Numbered from the stretch's first letter, positions 1 through 8,953 are shown. The stretch: 64,000 nucleotides of DNA from Pseudomonadota bacterium (GCA_021324855.1 JAJPIG010000026.1:124001-188000), one strand, 5' to 3'. Notes: generated by a model not told the origin, from the sequence alone. A program made the numbers and translations.

Positions 1-1
1 T

Positions 2-274
2 CGCAAGGATCCGTTCCAGGAGCTTGATTCGGAGGGCGTCGCCGGCCTGATGCGCATCGCGATCCAGCTCGGACGCAAGGCGAATCACAAGCTCAAGCTC
101 GGTATCTGCGGCGAGCACGGCGGCGATCCGGCAAGTATCAGGCTGTGTCACGGACTCGGGCTGGACTACGTTTCGTGCTCGCCTTTCCGGTTACCGATCG
201 CGCGGCTGACCGCGGCGCAGGCTGCGATAGCGAGTCGCAGCGCCAAGGGCAAGGTGGCGTTCAGGGACGTCTGA
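2..274 (+). CDS. ppdK: Pyruvate, phosphate dikinase, C-terminal end (partial)
   Basis: The open frame enters from the left edge and stops with TGA at 272-274, giving about 90 residues. PPDK interconverts pyruvate, ATP and Pi with PEP, AMP and PPi in the cytoplasm. The visible part is the end of the PEP/pyruvate-binding TIM barrel: [14 protein letters not shown] carries the conserved Cys-Gly-Glu-His of the active site, followed by [11 protein letters not shown] and PIARLAAAQ-like text ([13 protein letters not shown]), the normal family C-terminus. The ATP-grasp and phosphohistidine domains lie outside the window. A PPi-linked role fits the PPi-type phosphofructokinase found at 11000-12301. The identity is clear although only the tail is seen. 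Confidence 0.93.
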   Translation, partial: RKDPFQELDSEGVAGLMRIAIQLGRKANHKLKLGICGEHGGDPASIRLCHGLGLDYVSCSPFRLPIARLTAAQAAIASRSAKGKVAFRDV

Positions 275-285
275 GACCGCGCCGG

Positions 286-1194
286 TCAGCGCAAATAGTC
301 TTCGACGCGAATCGCCGGGATCGCGAACTGCTGCACCTGATTGTTGCGCAGGATGCGCAGGTTCACGACGTCGCCCGGACGATGGTTGTTGACCGCATCG
401 TAGAGCGCGCGGCGTTCCCGCACTTCGTTCCCATCAACGGTCAGCACCAGGTCGCCCTGCTTCAGGCCCGCCTTCTCGCTCGGACTGCCAGGCATCACGC
501 CCGCAATGATCACATGATCCTGCAGCGTGTAAGAGAGCACACCCAGCCACATGCGTGGCGGGATGCTGGTGCGACGGCCGTCGCGGACCAGTTCATCACG
601 GGCGCTCAAAAACAGTTCGCCCGGGATGCCGAGAATCGGGCGGCCGATTTCGGCGAAATTGAGATACGCCACGCCGAAGACCTGGCCGCGGGCATTGCAG
701 ATCGGACCTCCGTTGAGACCGACGTTGAGCGCCGAGGCGGTCATGCAGATGCATCGCTCGAGATAGAACTCCCAGACCGCATCGAAGGGGCCTAGATAGG
801 TGATCACCCCGCAGTCGGCGCATCGCTTTTCGCCGCCTACGCTCGAAACGATGAAGGCCTCCTGCCCTAGCCGCGCATCAGCCGACGAGACCACATCCAG
901 ATAAGGAAACGGTCCGCCCTCGATCTTCAGCAGGCCGAGACCGGTCGTATAGTCCTGACCGACGATCCGGGCCTCGCGCTGCTCGCCGCCGTCGAGCGTG
1001 ACGATTACGCGCTGCGCGCCCATGATCATGTAGTAGACCGTGAGAATCAGACCTTCCGCACTGACGATCGTGCCGGTGCCGCGCCGGTCGGTGCCGAGTC
1101 CGATGGCGTTCGAGATGTGATTCGAGGGAATGTGCGAATGTAGCGAGACAGTTGCGCGCGAAACTTTCGTCAGCAGCGACAGCTTGGCATTCAC
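286..1194 (-). CDS. HtrA-like trypsin/PDZ protein lacking the catalytic triad
   Basis: 302 residues with the architecture of an HtrA/DegP protease: a trypsin-like fold at about 35-185 and a PDZ domain at about 215-290 (GVMPGSPSEKAGLKQGD is typical PDZ). All three triad positions are changed. The His of the usual TNNHVV motif is Tyr55 (LTVYYMIMGA). The Asp of the usual D-x-x-x-D-L-A motif is Gly85 (DYTTGLGLLKI). The Ser of GNSGGP is Asn161 (GLNGGPICN). The fold-defining glycines remain. There is no signal peptide, so it is probably cytoplasmic. It is convergent with the PPDK gene. I infer a pseudoprotease with a binding, chaperone or scaffold role; proteolysis is very unlikely. The frame is intact with no sign of decay. 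Confidence 0.85.
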   Translation of the reverse strand: MNAKLSLLTKVSRATVSLHSHIPSNHISNAIGLGTDRRGTGTIVSAEGLILTVYYMIMGAQRVIVTLDGGEQREARIVGQDYTTGLGLLKIEGGPFPYLDVVSSADARLGQEAFIVSSVGGEKRCADCGVITYLGPFDAVWEFYLERCICMTASALNVGLNGGPICNARGQVFGVAYLNFAEIGRPILGIPGELFLSARDELVRDGRRTSIPPRMWLGVLSYTLQDHVIIAGVMPGSPSEKAGLKQGDLVLTVDGNEVRERRALYDAVNNHRPGDVVNLRILRNNQVQQFAIPAIRVEDYLR

Positions 1195-1314
1195 GGCCGG
1201 ACTACCTGAACTAAAGGTAAGACACGCAAACCGGTGGATTCAAGCATCGAGCGACACACGTGCAGATTGCACGCCCGCCGGTCGCCGAGAAGTTTCTCGT
1301 TGCAAGTACGCTAT

Positions 1315-1728
1315 TTAGTGACTCGAACCCGCCGGAGTCGCCGCTGCGCTCCGGGCCGGAGGCGGGACCGAGAGCAATTGCAGGGCCGAACCCAGATCGA
1401 GCTCCGAATACTTGCTGCTGGCGTAAAGCGCGTCGAGCCGCTTGACAGCTTCATCCGTGGTAAGATCTGAAAGCGATAACTCGCGCACTAGCTGATGAAT
1501 GATTTTGTGCGCGCCCTTCCAATGAAACAGGTCGGCTGCAATGGTTAAGCTGTCGAGCTTGCCGACGCTCACCTGCATCGCGTCGTTATAGCCGTCGACA
1601 TAACCGGTTTTGGCGTCGCCTGTCATCCGGTTCCAGAAGACGCCGTTGTGATTGAAACTCGGCGATGCGAACGCGCACGCCCAACTTGCCAGAAACCCGA
1701 CGATCGCTCCGCCGATAAATTTTTTCAT
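1315..1728 (-). CDS. Small secreted protein of unknown function
   Basis: 137 residues starting MKKFIGGAIVGFLASWACAFA, a clear Sec signal peptide with likely cleavage near residue 21-22. The mature part contains FWNRMTGDAKTGYVDGYNDA, a W...YVxGYxD pattern seen in small periplasmic proteins, then a helical stretch and a Pro/Ala-rich tail. No catalytic motif is evident. It is divergent from the sensor kinase that begins at 1923 and lies behind the HtrA-like gene with a 120-bp gap. The function is unknown; a periplasmic location is a safe inference. Confidence 0.6.
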   Translation of the reverse strand: MKKFIGGAIVGFLASWACAFASPSFNHNGVFWNRMTGDAKTGYVDGYNDAMQVSVGKLDSLTIAADLFHWKGAHKIIHQLVRELSLSDLTTDEAVKRLDALYASSKYSELDLGSALQLLSVPPPARSAAATPAGSSH

Positions 1729-1922
1729 CGCTACCGCTCCGGCCCTCCGCTTTCCAGCAACAAAGTTGATGTATCACATTAAGTGGCCAAGCAAAAGTGG
1801 GTGGTTTTGAGACTGCTTTTGCAAACTGGAGCTTAGCGCACTCGCTTAAGTTGCCTGCGAGGGAAACGGTATGTCTAATAGAGCGGGCAGGGGGAACTCG
1901 GTCCGGGCGGGCCGGGGAGGCA

Positions 1923-3209
1923 ATGCAACAGCAGCGTCCGCATCATTTGCTCCACGAGGACGAGGACGAGCGCGTTCAGCCGATAGCCATCGACAGCGAC
2001 GAGAACGCGATTCGCGTTCTCAAACTCTCAGGCCCGGTTGCGGTCCTCCTGATGCTCGCCTACCTGATGGTCTCCGACCGCGGCGCCGGTCCGGGCCGTT
2101 CGATGCTCACCGATACCCACTGGATCGCGCTGGGCGCGACGGTGGCCTTCTTCGGCATCACGTGGCTGCCAGCCTTTCGTAGGCATTGGCGATTCTGGAC
2201 GCTGCTCTTCTCGATTCTGCTCATAAGCCTGTTCATCCGGACTAGCGTGACAACAGGTGATTCAGTCTCGCCGTTCGTGGCGATCATCCTTTGCCCGGTA
2301 GCAAGCGCGTCATTCGTGCGCTGGAGCCCGCGCTGGCAGGCAGCGATGAACGTCGCGTGCCTGCTCGAGTTCGCAGCCGCCTCGCACTTTCTACCGATGC
2401 CCGATCCGTTTCAGCTCTATCGATGGCTCGGACTGCTGGCGGCGCTCTGCCTCGCCCAATTTACCGCGATCTTTTTGCACGACTACGAGCGCGCGCTTCA
2501 TCGGCAGTTCGACCTGCTCACCGAAGCGGCGCATTTCCGCGAGCGCCAGGTGGCGATGCTCGCGCATGACATCCGCAATCCGCTGTCGTCGGTCACCGGC
2601 TTCGTCGGCCTCCTCGAAGAGGATCGTGAACTCGGTGAGGCGGAACGGCGCGAAATGCTGACGCGGATCGGCCTCGCGACACGCATGATGGATCTGATCG
2701 TCGGCAACGTCCTTGATTACACCAATATCGAGGAGGGGCGCCTGACGCCGAGCCGCCGCAACGTCGATCCCAATACCATTGTGGTGGAAGTGGCGAACGA
2801 GAATCTTCGGCGCGCGCAACGCAAGCATGTCAGGTTCCATACCCAGCTCAATCGCATGCCGGAGGTGAGCTGCGATCCGCATCACCTGGAGCGAATCCTG
2901 CGCAACTTGATGGTCCATGCGATCGATCGCGCCGAGCGGGGACAGGTGCTCGTCAGCAGCGATTGCCGCGACGGCCGGGTTAGCATCGAGGTCACCGATT
3001 CCGGTCCGACGCTCGATTCGGAGGCGCTCGCGCGACTGATGCAGCCGCCGCCGTCGTCGACCGTGCGAGCGTGGCCCGCGATCGTTGGGATGTTCGTGGC
3101 GCGCTCGTTGGCCGAGGCCAACGGCGGACGGATAGCGGCACGCTCCGACGATGGTGCGGGGCTGAGCGTGACGCTGGAACTGCCGGCGGCCACGGATGGC
3201 GCACCCTGA
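1923..3209 (+). CDS. Membrane sensor histidine kinase with degenerate ATP-binding boxes
   Basis: About 428 residues. The N-terminal half (residues about 40-190) has several hydrophobic segments, a membrane sensor. A dimerisation/phosphoacceptor box follows: MLAHDIRNPLSSVTG, with His215 as phosphate acceptor. The ATPase domain is atypical. The N box reads NLMVHAIDRA instead of N-x-x-x-N-A, G1 reads DSGPTL instead of DTGPGI, and G2 reads GMFVARSLAEANGG instead of GLGLAI. ATP binding may be weak or altered. The start at 1923 follows a GGGGAGG tract. An in-frame start at 1797 would add 42 residues with no domain-like character. No response regulator is adjacent. It is divergent from the secreted protein gene. 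Confidence 0.8.
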   Translation: MQQQRPHHLLHEDEDERVQPIAIDSDENAIRVLKLSGPVAVLLMLAYLMVSDRGAGPGRSMLTDTHWIALGATVAFFGITWLPAFRRHWRFWTLLFSILLISLFIRTSVTTGDSVSPFVAIILCPVASASFVRWSPRWQAAMNVACLLEFAAASHFLPMPDPFQLYRWLGLLAALCLAQFTAIFLHDYERALHRQFDLLTEAAHFRERQVAMLAHDIRNPLSSVTGFVGLLEEDRELGEAERREMLTRIGLATRMMDLIVGNVLDYTNIEEGRLTPSRRNVDPNTIVVEVANENLRRAQRKHVRFHTQLNRMPEVSCDPHHLERILRNLMVHAIDRAERGQVLVSSDCRDGRVSIEVTDSGPTLDSEALARLMQPPPSSTVRAWPAIVGMFVARSLAEANGGRIAARSDDGAGLSVTLELPAATDGAP

Positions 3210-3362
3210 TCGCGGCGGGCGGTGGATTGTCGAAAACCACGCTATTGCCGGGCCCGGGCGAATCCTCTAGCGTAGGTCAAGTGAGCGTAAGCGACAGCCC
3301 ACGCGCAGAAACGATCCGAAACGCGTGCTCTCCCTGAGACCTCACACCGTGTCCTGACCGAG

Positions 3363-4367
3363 TTGCCCGGATTTCCTCCCAGATCGAAGACCGAGCTCGG
3401 CGAATTCGAACTGATCGCGCGGCTGTGCTCCGATCTGCGCCCCGGGTCCCGCACGATTCTCGGTCCGGGCGATGATTGCGCGATCCTCCGGCCCATCAAG
3501 CGACCAATTCTGCTCACGATCGACTCGATGGTCGAGGGCGTCCATTTTCGGGTCCCGTGGTTTTCTCCGGAGGCGCTTGGCCGCAAGGCGTTGACGGCCA
3601 ATCTGAGCGACATCGCGGCCTGCGGCGGGCGCCCACTTGCGTGCGTGGTTAACTTCGCAATCCCCCGCCATATCGATTCGCGCTTTATCCAACGGGTCAA
3701 TGCGGGTCTGCGGCGCGCCGCCGAGGCCGCGCAGGTTGACATCGTTGGCGGCAATGTCACGCGCGCCGACGCGCTTGCGATCACGATCGCGCTCATCGGC
3801 ACGAGCCGTGACGCAATCCTGCGCCGTGATGCGGCGCGGGCGGGTGACGAGATTTTCGTCACTGGCACGGTCGGCGACGCCGCGGTCGGACTGCAAATCC
3901 TCGAAGGCCGGCTTCGCGTGCGTGGCGCAAGCCGCCGCTTCCTGGTTGATCGATTTATCAATCCGACTGCGCGGTTGCAGGCCGGCGAGCGCCTAGCTTC
4001 GATGCGCCCGACGCCGGCCGCGATCGATATCAGCGACGGCTTGTGGCAGGACCTGGGGCACATCCTCGAACGCAGCCGCGTCGCCGCAGAACTCGATGCG
4101 GATGCTATTCCGCGGTCGGTTGCCTACCGCGCTGCGGTCGGCGATGATCTCGAGCTCGCGATGGGCGGCGGCGAAGATTACGAGCTGCTGTTCTGCATGC
4201 GTTCCGGATGGACCGCGGCGCGGCTGACGCGCCGCCTTGGAGTTCCGGTTCATCGCATCGGCCGGATCGTTCGCGGCGCAGGCGCGATTCGAATCATCGG
4301 CCGGCGCGCCGGCGCGATCCCGCGGATCGGCGGCTTCGATCAGCTTCGCAATCGGGGGCCGCGGTGA
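3363..4367 (+). CDS. thiL: Thiamine-monophosphate kinase
   Basis: 334 residues. It phosphorylates thiamine monophosphate to thiamine pyrophosphate with ATP, the last step of thiamine cofactor synthesis. Family motifs are in order: ELGEFELIARL at the N-terminus, GPGDDCAIL (metal-binding Asp pair), DSMVEGVHF, the nucleotide-binding segment GGNVTRADALA, ISDGLWQDLGH and MGGGEDYELLF near the C-terminus. The length is normal for ThiL. The chosen start is TTG at 3363; upstream CTG/GTG codons are possible because no strong ribosome site is visible. Its TGA overlaps the ATG of the next gene (ATGA type), so it leads a co-directional block running to 9813. Confidence 0.93.
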   Translation: MPGFPPRSKTELGEFELIARLCSDLRPGSRTILGPGDDCAILRPIKRPILLTIDSMVEGVHFRVPWFSPEALGRKALTANLSDIAACGGRPLACVVNFAIPRHIDSRFIQRVNAGLRRAAEAAQVDIVGGNVTRADALAITIALIGTSRDAILRRDAARAGDEIFVTGTVGDAAVGLQILEGRLRVRGASRRFLVDRFINPTARLQAGERLASMRPTPAAIDISDGLWQDLGHILERSRVAAELDADAIPRSVAYRAAVGDDLELAMGGGEDYELLFCMRSGWTAARLTRRLGVPVHRIGRIVRGAGAIRIIGRRAGAIPRIGGFDQLRNRGPR

Positions 4368-5581
4368 TGGCGCTGTTGCCGATCGCGGTCGTTCTTCTGC
4401 TGCTTGCAAGCGCGTTGCTGGCGGCCTCGGAAACCGCGCTCTTTTCGCTCGCCCGCATGGAGCATACCCGCGGGCGGCTCAGCCCGCGGGTGCGCGCGGC
4501 CCTGGAGCGGCTGATGAATCGGCCGCTCGAATCGCTGATTATCGTGATTGGGCTCAACGAGACCGCCAACGTTTTCGCCGAATGTCTGGCGACCTCATTT
4601 CTGCTGTTCTGGTTGGGACCGATCGGCGCTTATGTCGCGGTGCCGACGATGCTGCTGATCGTGATGCTCTTCTGCGACATCACGCCCAAGACTTTCGCGC
4701 TGGGCTTTCCCGCGATCGTCGCATCAATCACGGCGCGCCCGCTCGCGGCGCTCAGTGCCGTGCTGCATCCGATCGCACAATGGTTCGCGCCACGCGGACT
4801 TACCGCCCATCCCGAGCCAGTCTCCGAAACCGAGTTCAAGGCGCTGCTGCGGATGAGCGAGCATCAGGGCGAAGTCGAGCCGGCCGAGCGCGAGCTGATC
4901 CATCGGGTATTCGATTTCGCGGCGCGCCGCGTCTCCGAGGTGATGACGCCGCGCGACCGCGTCTTCTCGCTCGACCTCAACACGCCGCCCGAGCAGCTTA
5001 TCTCGGAAGTTTCGCACGCCCATTTCTCGCGGGTGCCAATCTATCGTGGCAACCCGGATCACATCGTCGGGGTGCTCCACGCCAAGGATCTTGTCGTGCG
5101 CCGCCTCGATCAGACCGTGCCGCGCCTGGAGCGGCTGATGCGCGCGCCGCACTTCGTGCCGCCGGCCAAGCCGTTGTTCGAATTGTTCGATGAGATGCGT
5201 CGTGACCGCTTCCAGATCGCGATAGTGGTGAACGAATACGGCCGGCTGCTCGGCCTCATCACGCTCGAGGATCTGCTCGAAGAGCTGTTCGGGGAGTTGC
5301 GCGATGAATTCGAAGTCGAAGGACCCGAGATCGAAAGCGTCGGCGCGGGCGAATGGCTGGTCTCCGGCGCCATCGATGTGGCCCATCTCCGGGCGGTGCT
5401 GAACTCCGGCGCCCGGCTGCCGGAGCCGCGCGGCGCCCGATCGCTCAACAGCCTCGTCCTGCGCGATCTGGGGCGCGTGCCCCGCGCCGGCGATCACTTC
5501 CGGTTCGGCGATTTCGAAGCCGTGGTCGAGCGTGTGCGCGGGGCCAGCGTTGAACGGCTGAGGCTCAGGCGATGCAGCTAG
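4367..5581 (+). CDS. CNNM/CorC-type transporter-like protein with CBS pair (paralogue 1)
   Basis: 404 residues. The order is a DUF21 (CNNM) membrane domain at about 1-150 with three or four hydrophobic helices beginning MALLPIAVVLLLLASALLAASETALF, a CBS pair at about 185-310 (opening VMTPRDRVFSLD), and a CorC/HlyC C-terminal domain. Members are linked to Mg2+ or Co2+ efflux and are often misnamed hemolysins. The ATG at 4367 overlaps the thiL stop, and its stop overlaps the ATG of paralogue 2 at 5572, so the two are translationally coupled. Tandem CNNM genes may form a heteromer. The transported ion cannot be read from sequence. Confidence 0.9.
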   Translation: MALLPIAVVLLLLASALLAASETALFSLARMEHTRGRLSPRVRAALERLMNRPLESLIIVIGLNETANVFAECLATSFLLFWLGPIGAYVAVPTMLLIVMLFCDITPKTFALGFPAIVASITARPLAALSAVLHPIAQWFAPRGLTAHPEPVSETEFKALLRMSEHQGEVEPAERELIHRVFDFAARRVSEVMTPRDRVFSLDLNTPPEQLISEVSHAHFSRVPIYRGNPDHIVGVLHAKDLVVRRLDQTVPRLERLMRAPHFVPPAKPLFELFDEMRRDRFQIAIVVNEYGRLLGLITLEDLLEELFGELRDEFEVEGPEIESVGAGEWLVSGAIDVAHLRAVLNSGARLPEPRGARSLNSLVLRDLGRVPRAGDHFRFGDFEAVVERVRGASVERLRLRRCS

Positions 5582-6855
5582 CGGAGCTTGCCCTGATCGT
5601 CGCCGCCTGCGTCGTCGTGCAGGCGTTTTTCGCCGCCAGCGAAATTGCGCTGGTCGCCGCTGACGACGTCAAGGTGCGCGCCGCATCGGCGCGCGGCGAG
5701 AAGCGCGCGCCCATACTCGAAGCGCTGTTGCAGCGGCGCGATCGGTTGCTCGCGCTGGTCCTGACCAGCAGCAATCTTGCGACCGTGATCGCGGCGGCCG
5801 TGCTGACCACGTTCCTCCATCGCATCGGACCGCAATATTCCTACCTCGCGCCGTTCATCCTGGCGCCAGTCACGTTGCTGATTGGCGAATCGCTCCCCAA
5901 GCTGCTCGCGCTCCACGTGCCGATCGGATTCGCCTCGTTCGCCGCGCGTCCCCTGATTTTTCTCTCAACCGCGCTTGCGCCGCTGCTCCAGGCCGAGACG
6001 ATGCTGAGCCGCGGGCTGCGCCGGCTGGTCGGCGTCTCGCCTGAGATCGCCAGCGTGTTCCTGACCCGCGAGGATTTGACGCTGCTGTTAAGACGGGAAG
6101 CCCCCAGCGGCGGCCCCGACGCTGACGCGATTCTGCCCGTCGAGCGGCAGATGATCCGCCGCATCTTCCGCTTCAGCCACTCGGAGGCGCGCAAGGTGAT
6201 GGTGCCGCTGGTCGGAATCGAGGCGGTCTCCGACGAAACTACATTGGCGGCCGCCGCCGACATCGCACGGCGCGAGGGCTTCAGCCGGATTCCGGTCTTC
6301 CACAACCGCATCTTCGATATCATCGGCGTCGTGCACGTCTTTGATCTGCTCGAAGCTCCCGATCTGAGCCGGCCGGTGACCGAAGTGATGAGGCCGGTCA
6401 GTTATTTTTCGGAAGCGACGCCGCTCGACGAAATTCTGGTTGCGATGCAGCGTACGGGCGAGAATCTTGCGGTGGTGGTCGACGAATACGGCGGCGCGTC
6501 GGGCATCCTCACGATCGAGGATTTGCTCGAGGAAATTGTCGGCGAGATAGAAGATGAGTACGATGCCGGCGAACAACTTGCATTGGCAGTCAATTCGCGC
6601 ACCCTGAAGACTCCCGGCCGCGCGCCGATTTCCGAATTGAACGAGCGTTTCGGCCTGAATCTTCCCGAAGGGGAAGAGTATGCTACGATCGCCGGGTTGG
6701 TGGTGGAACGGCTCGGCCATATTCCCAAACCCGGCGAACAACTTAAGGTGGGCGACTTGACGATTACGGTGACCCGCGCCGACGCGCGCGCGGTGCGCGA
6801 GGTGCTAATCAGGCTCGCCCGTCCGATGCCTTCCGAGCGCGTCCGCCGGCGATGA
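5572..6855 (+). CDS. CNNM/CorC-type transporter-like protein with CBS pair (paralogue 2)
   Basis: 427 residues with the same layout as its neighbour. The DUF21 membrane domain starts MQLAELALIVAACVVVQAFFAASEIALV, the CBS pair opens VMVPLVGIEAVSDE and includes VVDEYGGASGILTIEDLLEE, and a CorC-type C-terminal domain ends near residue 415. The signature EYGG...TIEDLLEEIVGEIEDEYD is diagnostic of the CorC family. It overlaps the upstream gene by 10 bp, and its stop overlaps the larB ATG at 6852 by 4 bp. Sequence divergence from paralogue 1 suggests an old duplication. An ion-efflux role is inferred from the family. Confidence 0.9.
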   Translation: MQLAELALIVAACVVVQAFFAASEIALVAADDVKVRAASARGEKRAPILEALLQRRDRLLALVLTSSNLATVIAAAVLTTFLHRIGPQYSYLAPFILAPVTLLIGESLPKLLALHVPIGFASFAARPLIFLSTALAPLLQAETMLSRGLRRLVGVSPEIASVFLTREDLTLLLRREAPSGGPDADAILPVERQMIRRIFRFSHSEARKVMVPLVGIEAVSDETTLAAAADIARREGFSRIPVFHNRIFDIIGVVHVFDLLEAPDLSRPVTEVMRPVSYFSEATPLDEILVAMQRTGENLAVVVDEYGGASGILTIEDLLEEIVGEIEDEYDAGEQLALAVNSRTLKTPGRAPISELNERFGLNLPEGEEYATIAGLVVERLGHIPKPGEQLKVGDLTITVTRADARAVREVLIRLARPMPSERVRRR

Positions 6856-7622
6856 CCGAGGAGCACATCCGGCGCATCCTGGACGAAGTGGCCGCGGGCA
6901 GGATGAACGCTTCGGGAGCGCTCAAGCGCCTGCGCCATCTGCCCTTTGATGATCTCGGCTTCGCCAAGCTCGATCTGCATCGGACAATTCGACGCGGAAT
7001 CCCGGAGGTGGTGTTTGGCGAAGGCAAGAGCGCGGCGCAGATCGCGGCGATCGGCGTGCGCGTGGTGCGCGCGGGCGGCGATCTGATCGTGACGCGGATC
7101 ACCGCCGACAAGGCGCGCGCGATCAAGGCGCGGCTCAGGAAATTCGTCTATCACGAGGATGCGCGCGTCGGCGCGATCGTCAGGCGGCGCCGCACCCCCT
7201 CCGGCCACGGCGCGATCGCCGTGGTCAGCGCGGGTACTTCCGACCTGCCGGTAGCCGAGGAAGCCGCGGTATGCGCGGAGCTGTTCGGAAATCGCGTCGC
7301 GCGGATCCATGACATCGGCGTCGCCGGGCTCCATCGTCTGACGGCCAACCTCGAAGCGCTGTCGAGCGCCGCGGTGCTGATCGTAGTTGCCGGAATGGAA
7401 GGCGCGCTGCCGTCGGTCGTCGCCGGTCTGCTCGACAAACCGGTGGTCGCGGTGCCGACCAGCATCGGCTACGGCACGGCGTTCGGCGGGCTCGCGGCGC
7501 TGCTCGGAATGCTCAATAGCTGCGCGAGCGGCGTCACCGTCGTGAATATCGATAACGGCTTTGGCGCGGCTTTCGCCGCCACCTTGATCAACCGCGTCGG
7601 GATCGCGCGCGACGGCGATTGA
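6852..7622 (+). CDS. larB: Nickel-pincer cofactor biosynthesis protein LarB (NaAD carboxylase)
   Basis: 256 residues. LarB carboxylates the pyridinium ring of nicotinic acid adenine dinucleotide and hydrolyses the phosphoanhydride, the first step to the nickel-pincer nucleotide used by lactate racemase-type enzymes. The C-terminal half resembles PurE/AIR carboxylase: VVSAGTSDLPVAEEA, HDIGVAGLHR, VVAGMEGALPSVVAGL and VPTSIGYGTAFGGLAALL are characteristic. LarC and LarE partners are not in the window and should be elsewhere. It overlaps the CNNM gene and the AarF gene (TGATG), so it is co-translated in this block. Confidence 0.92.
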   Translation: MTEEHIRRILDEVAAGRMNASGALKRLRHLPFDDLGFAKLDLHRTIRRGIPEVVFGEGKSAAQIAAIGVRVVRAGGDLIVTRITADKARAIKARLRKFVYHEDARVGAIVRRRRTPSGHGAIAVVSAGTSDLPVAEEAAVCAELFGNRVARIHDIGVAGLHRLTANLEALSSAAVLIVVAGMEGALPSVVAGLLDKPVVAVPTSIGYGTAFGGLAALLGMLNSCASGVTVVNIDNGFGAAFAATLINRVGIARDGD

Positions 7623-8953
7623 TGGCGCAGCAGCGGAAATCGCTCACCAGCGGCCGTACCCGCCGCGCAATCAAGATCGGCGGTCTCGCCTCGCAGGTCG
7701 GCTCAAGCTATCTCTGGAACTCGCTTCGCCGGCCCTTCCTGAATGCAGCCGCGCGCGAGCGCGAGCTGCTCGAAACTCATATCCGCAACGCACGCCGAAT
7801 CGTCGAAAGCTCGCAGCAGTTGCGCGGCGCCTTCATGAAGCTCATCCAGATGCTCTCGATGCGCAGCGATCTGCTGCCTGCCGAAGCGGTCGACATCCTG
7901 AAGGCGACGCGCTCGAGCGTGCCTCCGATGGACTTTGTGACCATCGCGGAGCAGGTCAAGCGCGAGCTGGGTCGTCGCCCGGAGCAGCTGTTCGCGAGCT
8001 TCGATCACCAAGCCTTCGCCGCCGCGTCGCTCGGCCAGGTGCATCGAGCGCGGCTCAGGAACGGCGAAGAGGTCGCGGTCAAGATTCAGTATCCCGGCGT
8101 CTCGGAGACGGTCGAGCAGGACCTTGGCAACGTGAAGCTGCTGCTGCGCACCCTGCAGGCGTTGGCGGGCGACCTGATGCGGCAGAAGATCGATACGCGC
8201 ACGATCTACCGCGAACTCGAAGAACGGCTGCGCGAAGAACTCGACTATGTCAACGAAGCGCGCAACATCAATGAGTTCCGCCGGCTGCTGGCTGACGACA
8301 AGGAAGTGATTATCCCGCGTGTGTTCGAGAAGCTGAGCTCGCGCCGCGTGCTGACGATGACCTACGTCGACGGCTATTGGCTCTCCGACATTATGAGCCC
8401 CGAGGTCGACGAAGATTTGCGGCGCTGGGTCGCGCGCAAGTACTACCGGCTGGTATGGCGTCAGATCCTGGAGCTCGGCGTGCTCCACACCGATCCACAT
8501 CCGGGCAACTACCTCGTTACCCATCACCCGCGGCTCGCGATTCTCGATTTCGGATCGATTCGGCACTACACCGAACCGCTTCGGCAGGCCAGCCTGATGC
8601 TCGCACGCGGGCTCCTGGAGCGGGATGACAAGTTGATCGCGAGCGCGATGGTCAAGCTGGGGTATCTCGATCGCGACAGCGACCCGGCCCCGATGATCAA
8701 AGTGATTCACATTCTGTTCGAGCCGCTGCTGACCGATCGAGTCTACGATCCGAACCGCTATGATTCGATCGCCAAGATGGCCGAGGTGGGGGAGATCGCG
8801 GTCAGGCACAAGCTCTACAAATCGCCGCCGCACAGCGTCTTCACATTGCGCGCGCTAATCGGCCTGGACGGCATCGTGAAGGGCCTCGCGATCCCCGACA
8901 ACTACCGCGCGCTGTTTCGCGAAGCGGTTGCGAGCGCGGCCAAGACCGGATGA
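7622..8953 (+). CDS. AarF/ABC1/UbiB family atypical kinase
   Basis: 443 residues. The atypical protein-kinase-like fold is related to UbiB/COQ8, linked to quinone synthesis. Visible motifs are the Ala-rich loop AAASLGQVHRA in place of a Gly-rich loop, VAVKIQYPG (ATP-binding Lys), HTDPHPGN (catalytic loop) and LDFGSIR (DFG). The family-defining KxGQ motif reads K73-L-I-Q76, so the normally invariant Gly is Ile. The ATG at 7622 overlaps the larB stop; a TTG one codon earlier is less likely. Its own stop overlaps the next start. The substrate is unknown, and the larB/CNNM context does not point to ubiquinone. Confidence 0.88.
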   Translation: MAQQRKSLTSGRTRRAIKIGGLASQVGSSYLWNSLRRPFLNAAARERELLETHIRNARRIVESSQQLRGAFMKLIQMLSMRSDLLPAEAVDILKATRSSVPPMDFVTIAEQVKRELGRRPEQLFASFDHQAFAAASLGQVHRARLRNGEEVAVKIQYPGVSETVEQDLGNVKLLLRTLQALAGDLMRQKIDTRTIYRELEERLREELDYVNEARNINEFRRLLADDKEVIIPRVFEKLSSRRVLTMTYVDGYWLSDIMSPEVDEDLRRWVARKYYRLVWRQILELGVLHTDPHPGNYLVTHHPRLAILDFGSIRHYTEPLRQASLMLARGLLERDDKLIASAMVKLGYLDRDSDPAPMIKVIHILFEPLLTDRVYDPNRYDSIAKMAEVGEIAVRHKLYKSPPHSVFTLRALIGLDGIVKGLAIPDNYRALFREAVASAAKTG

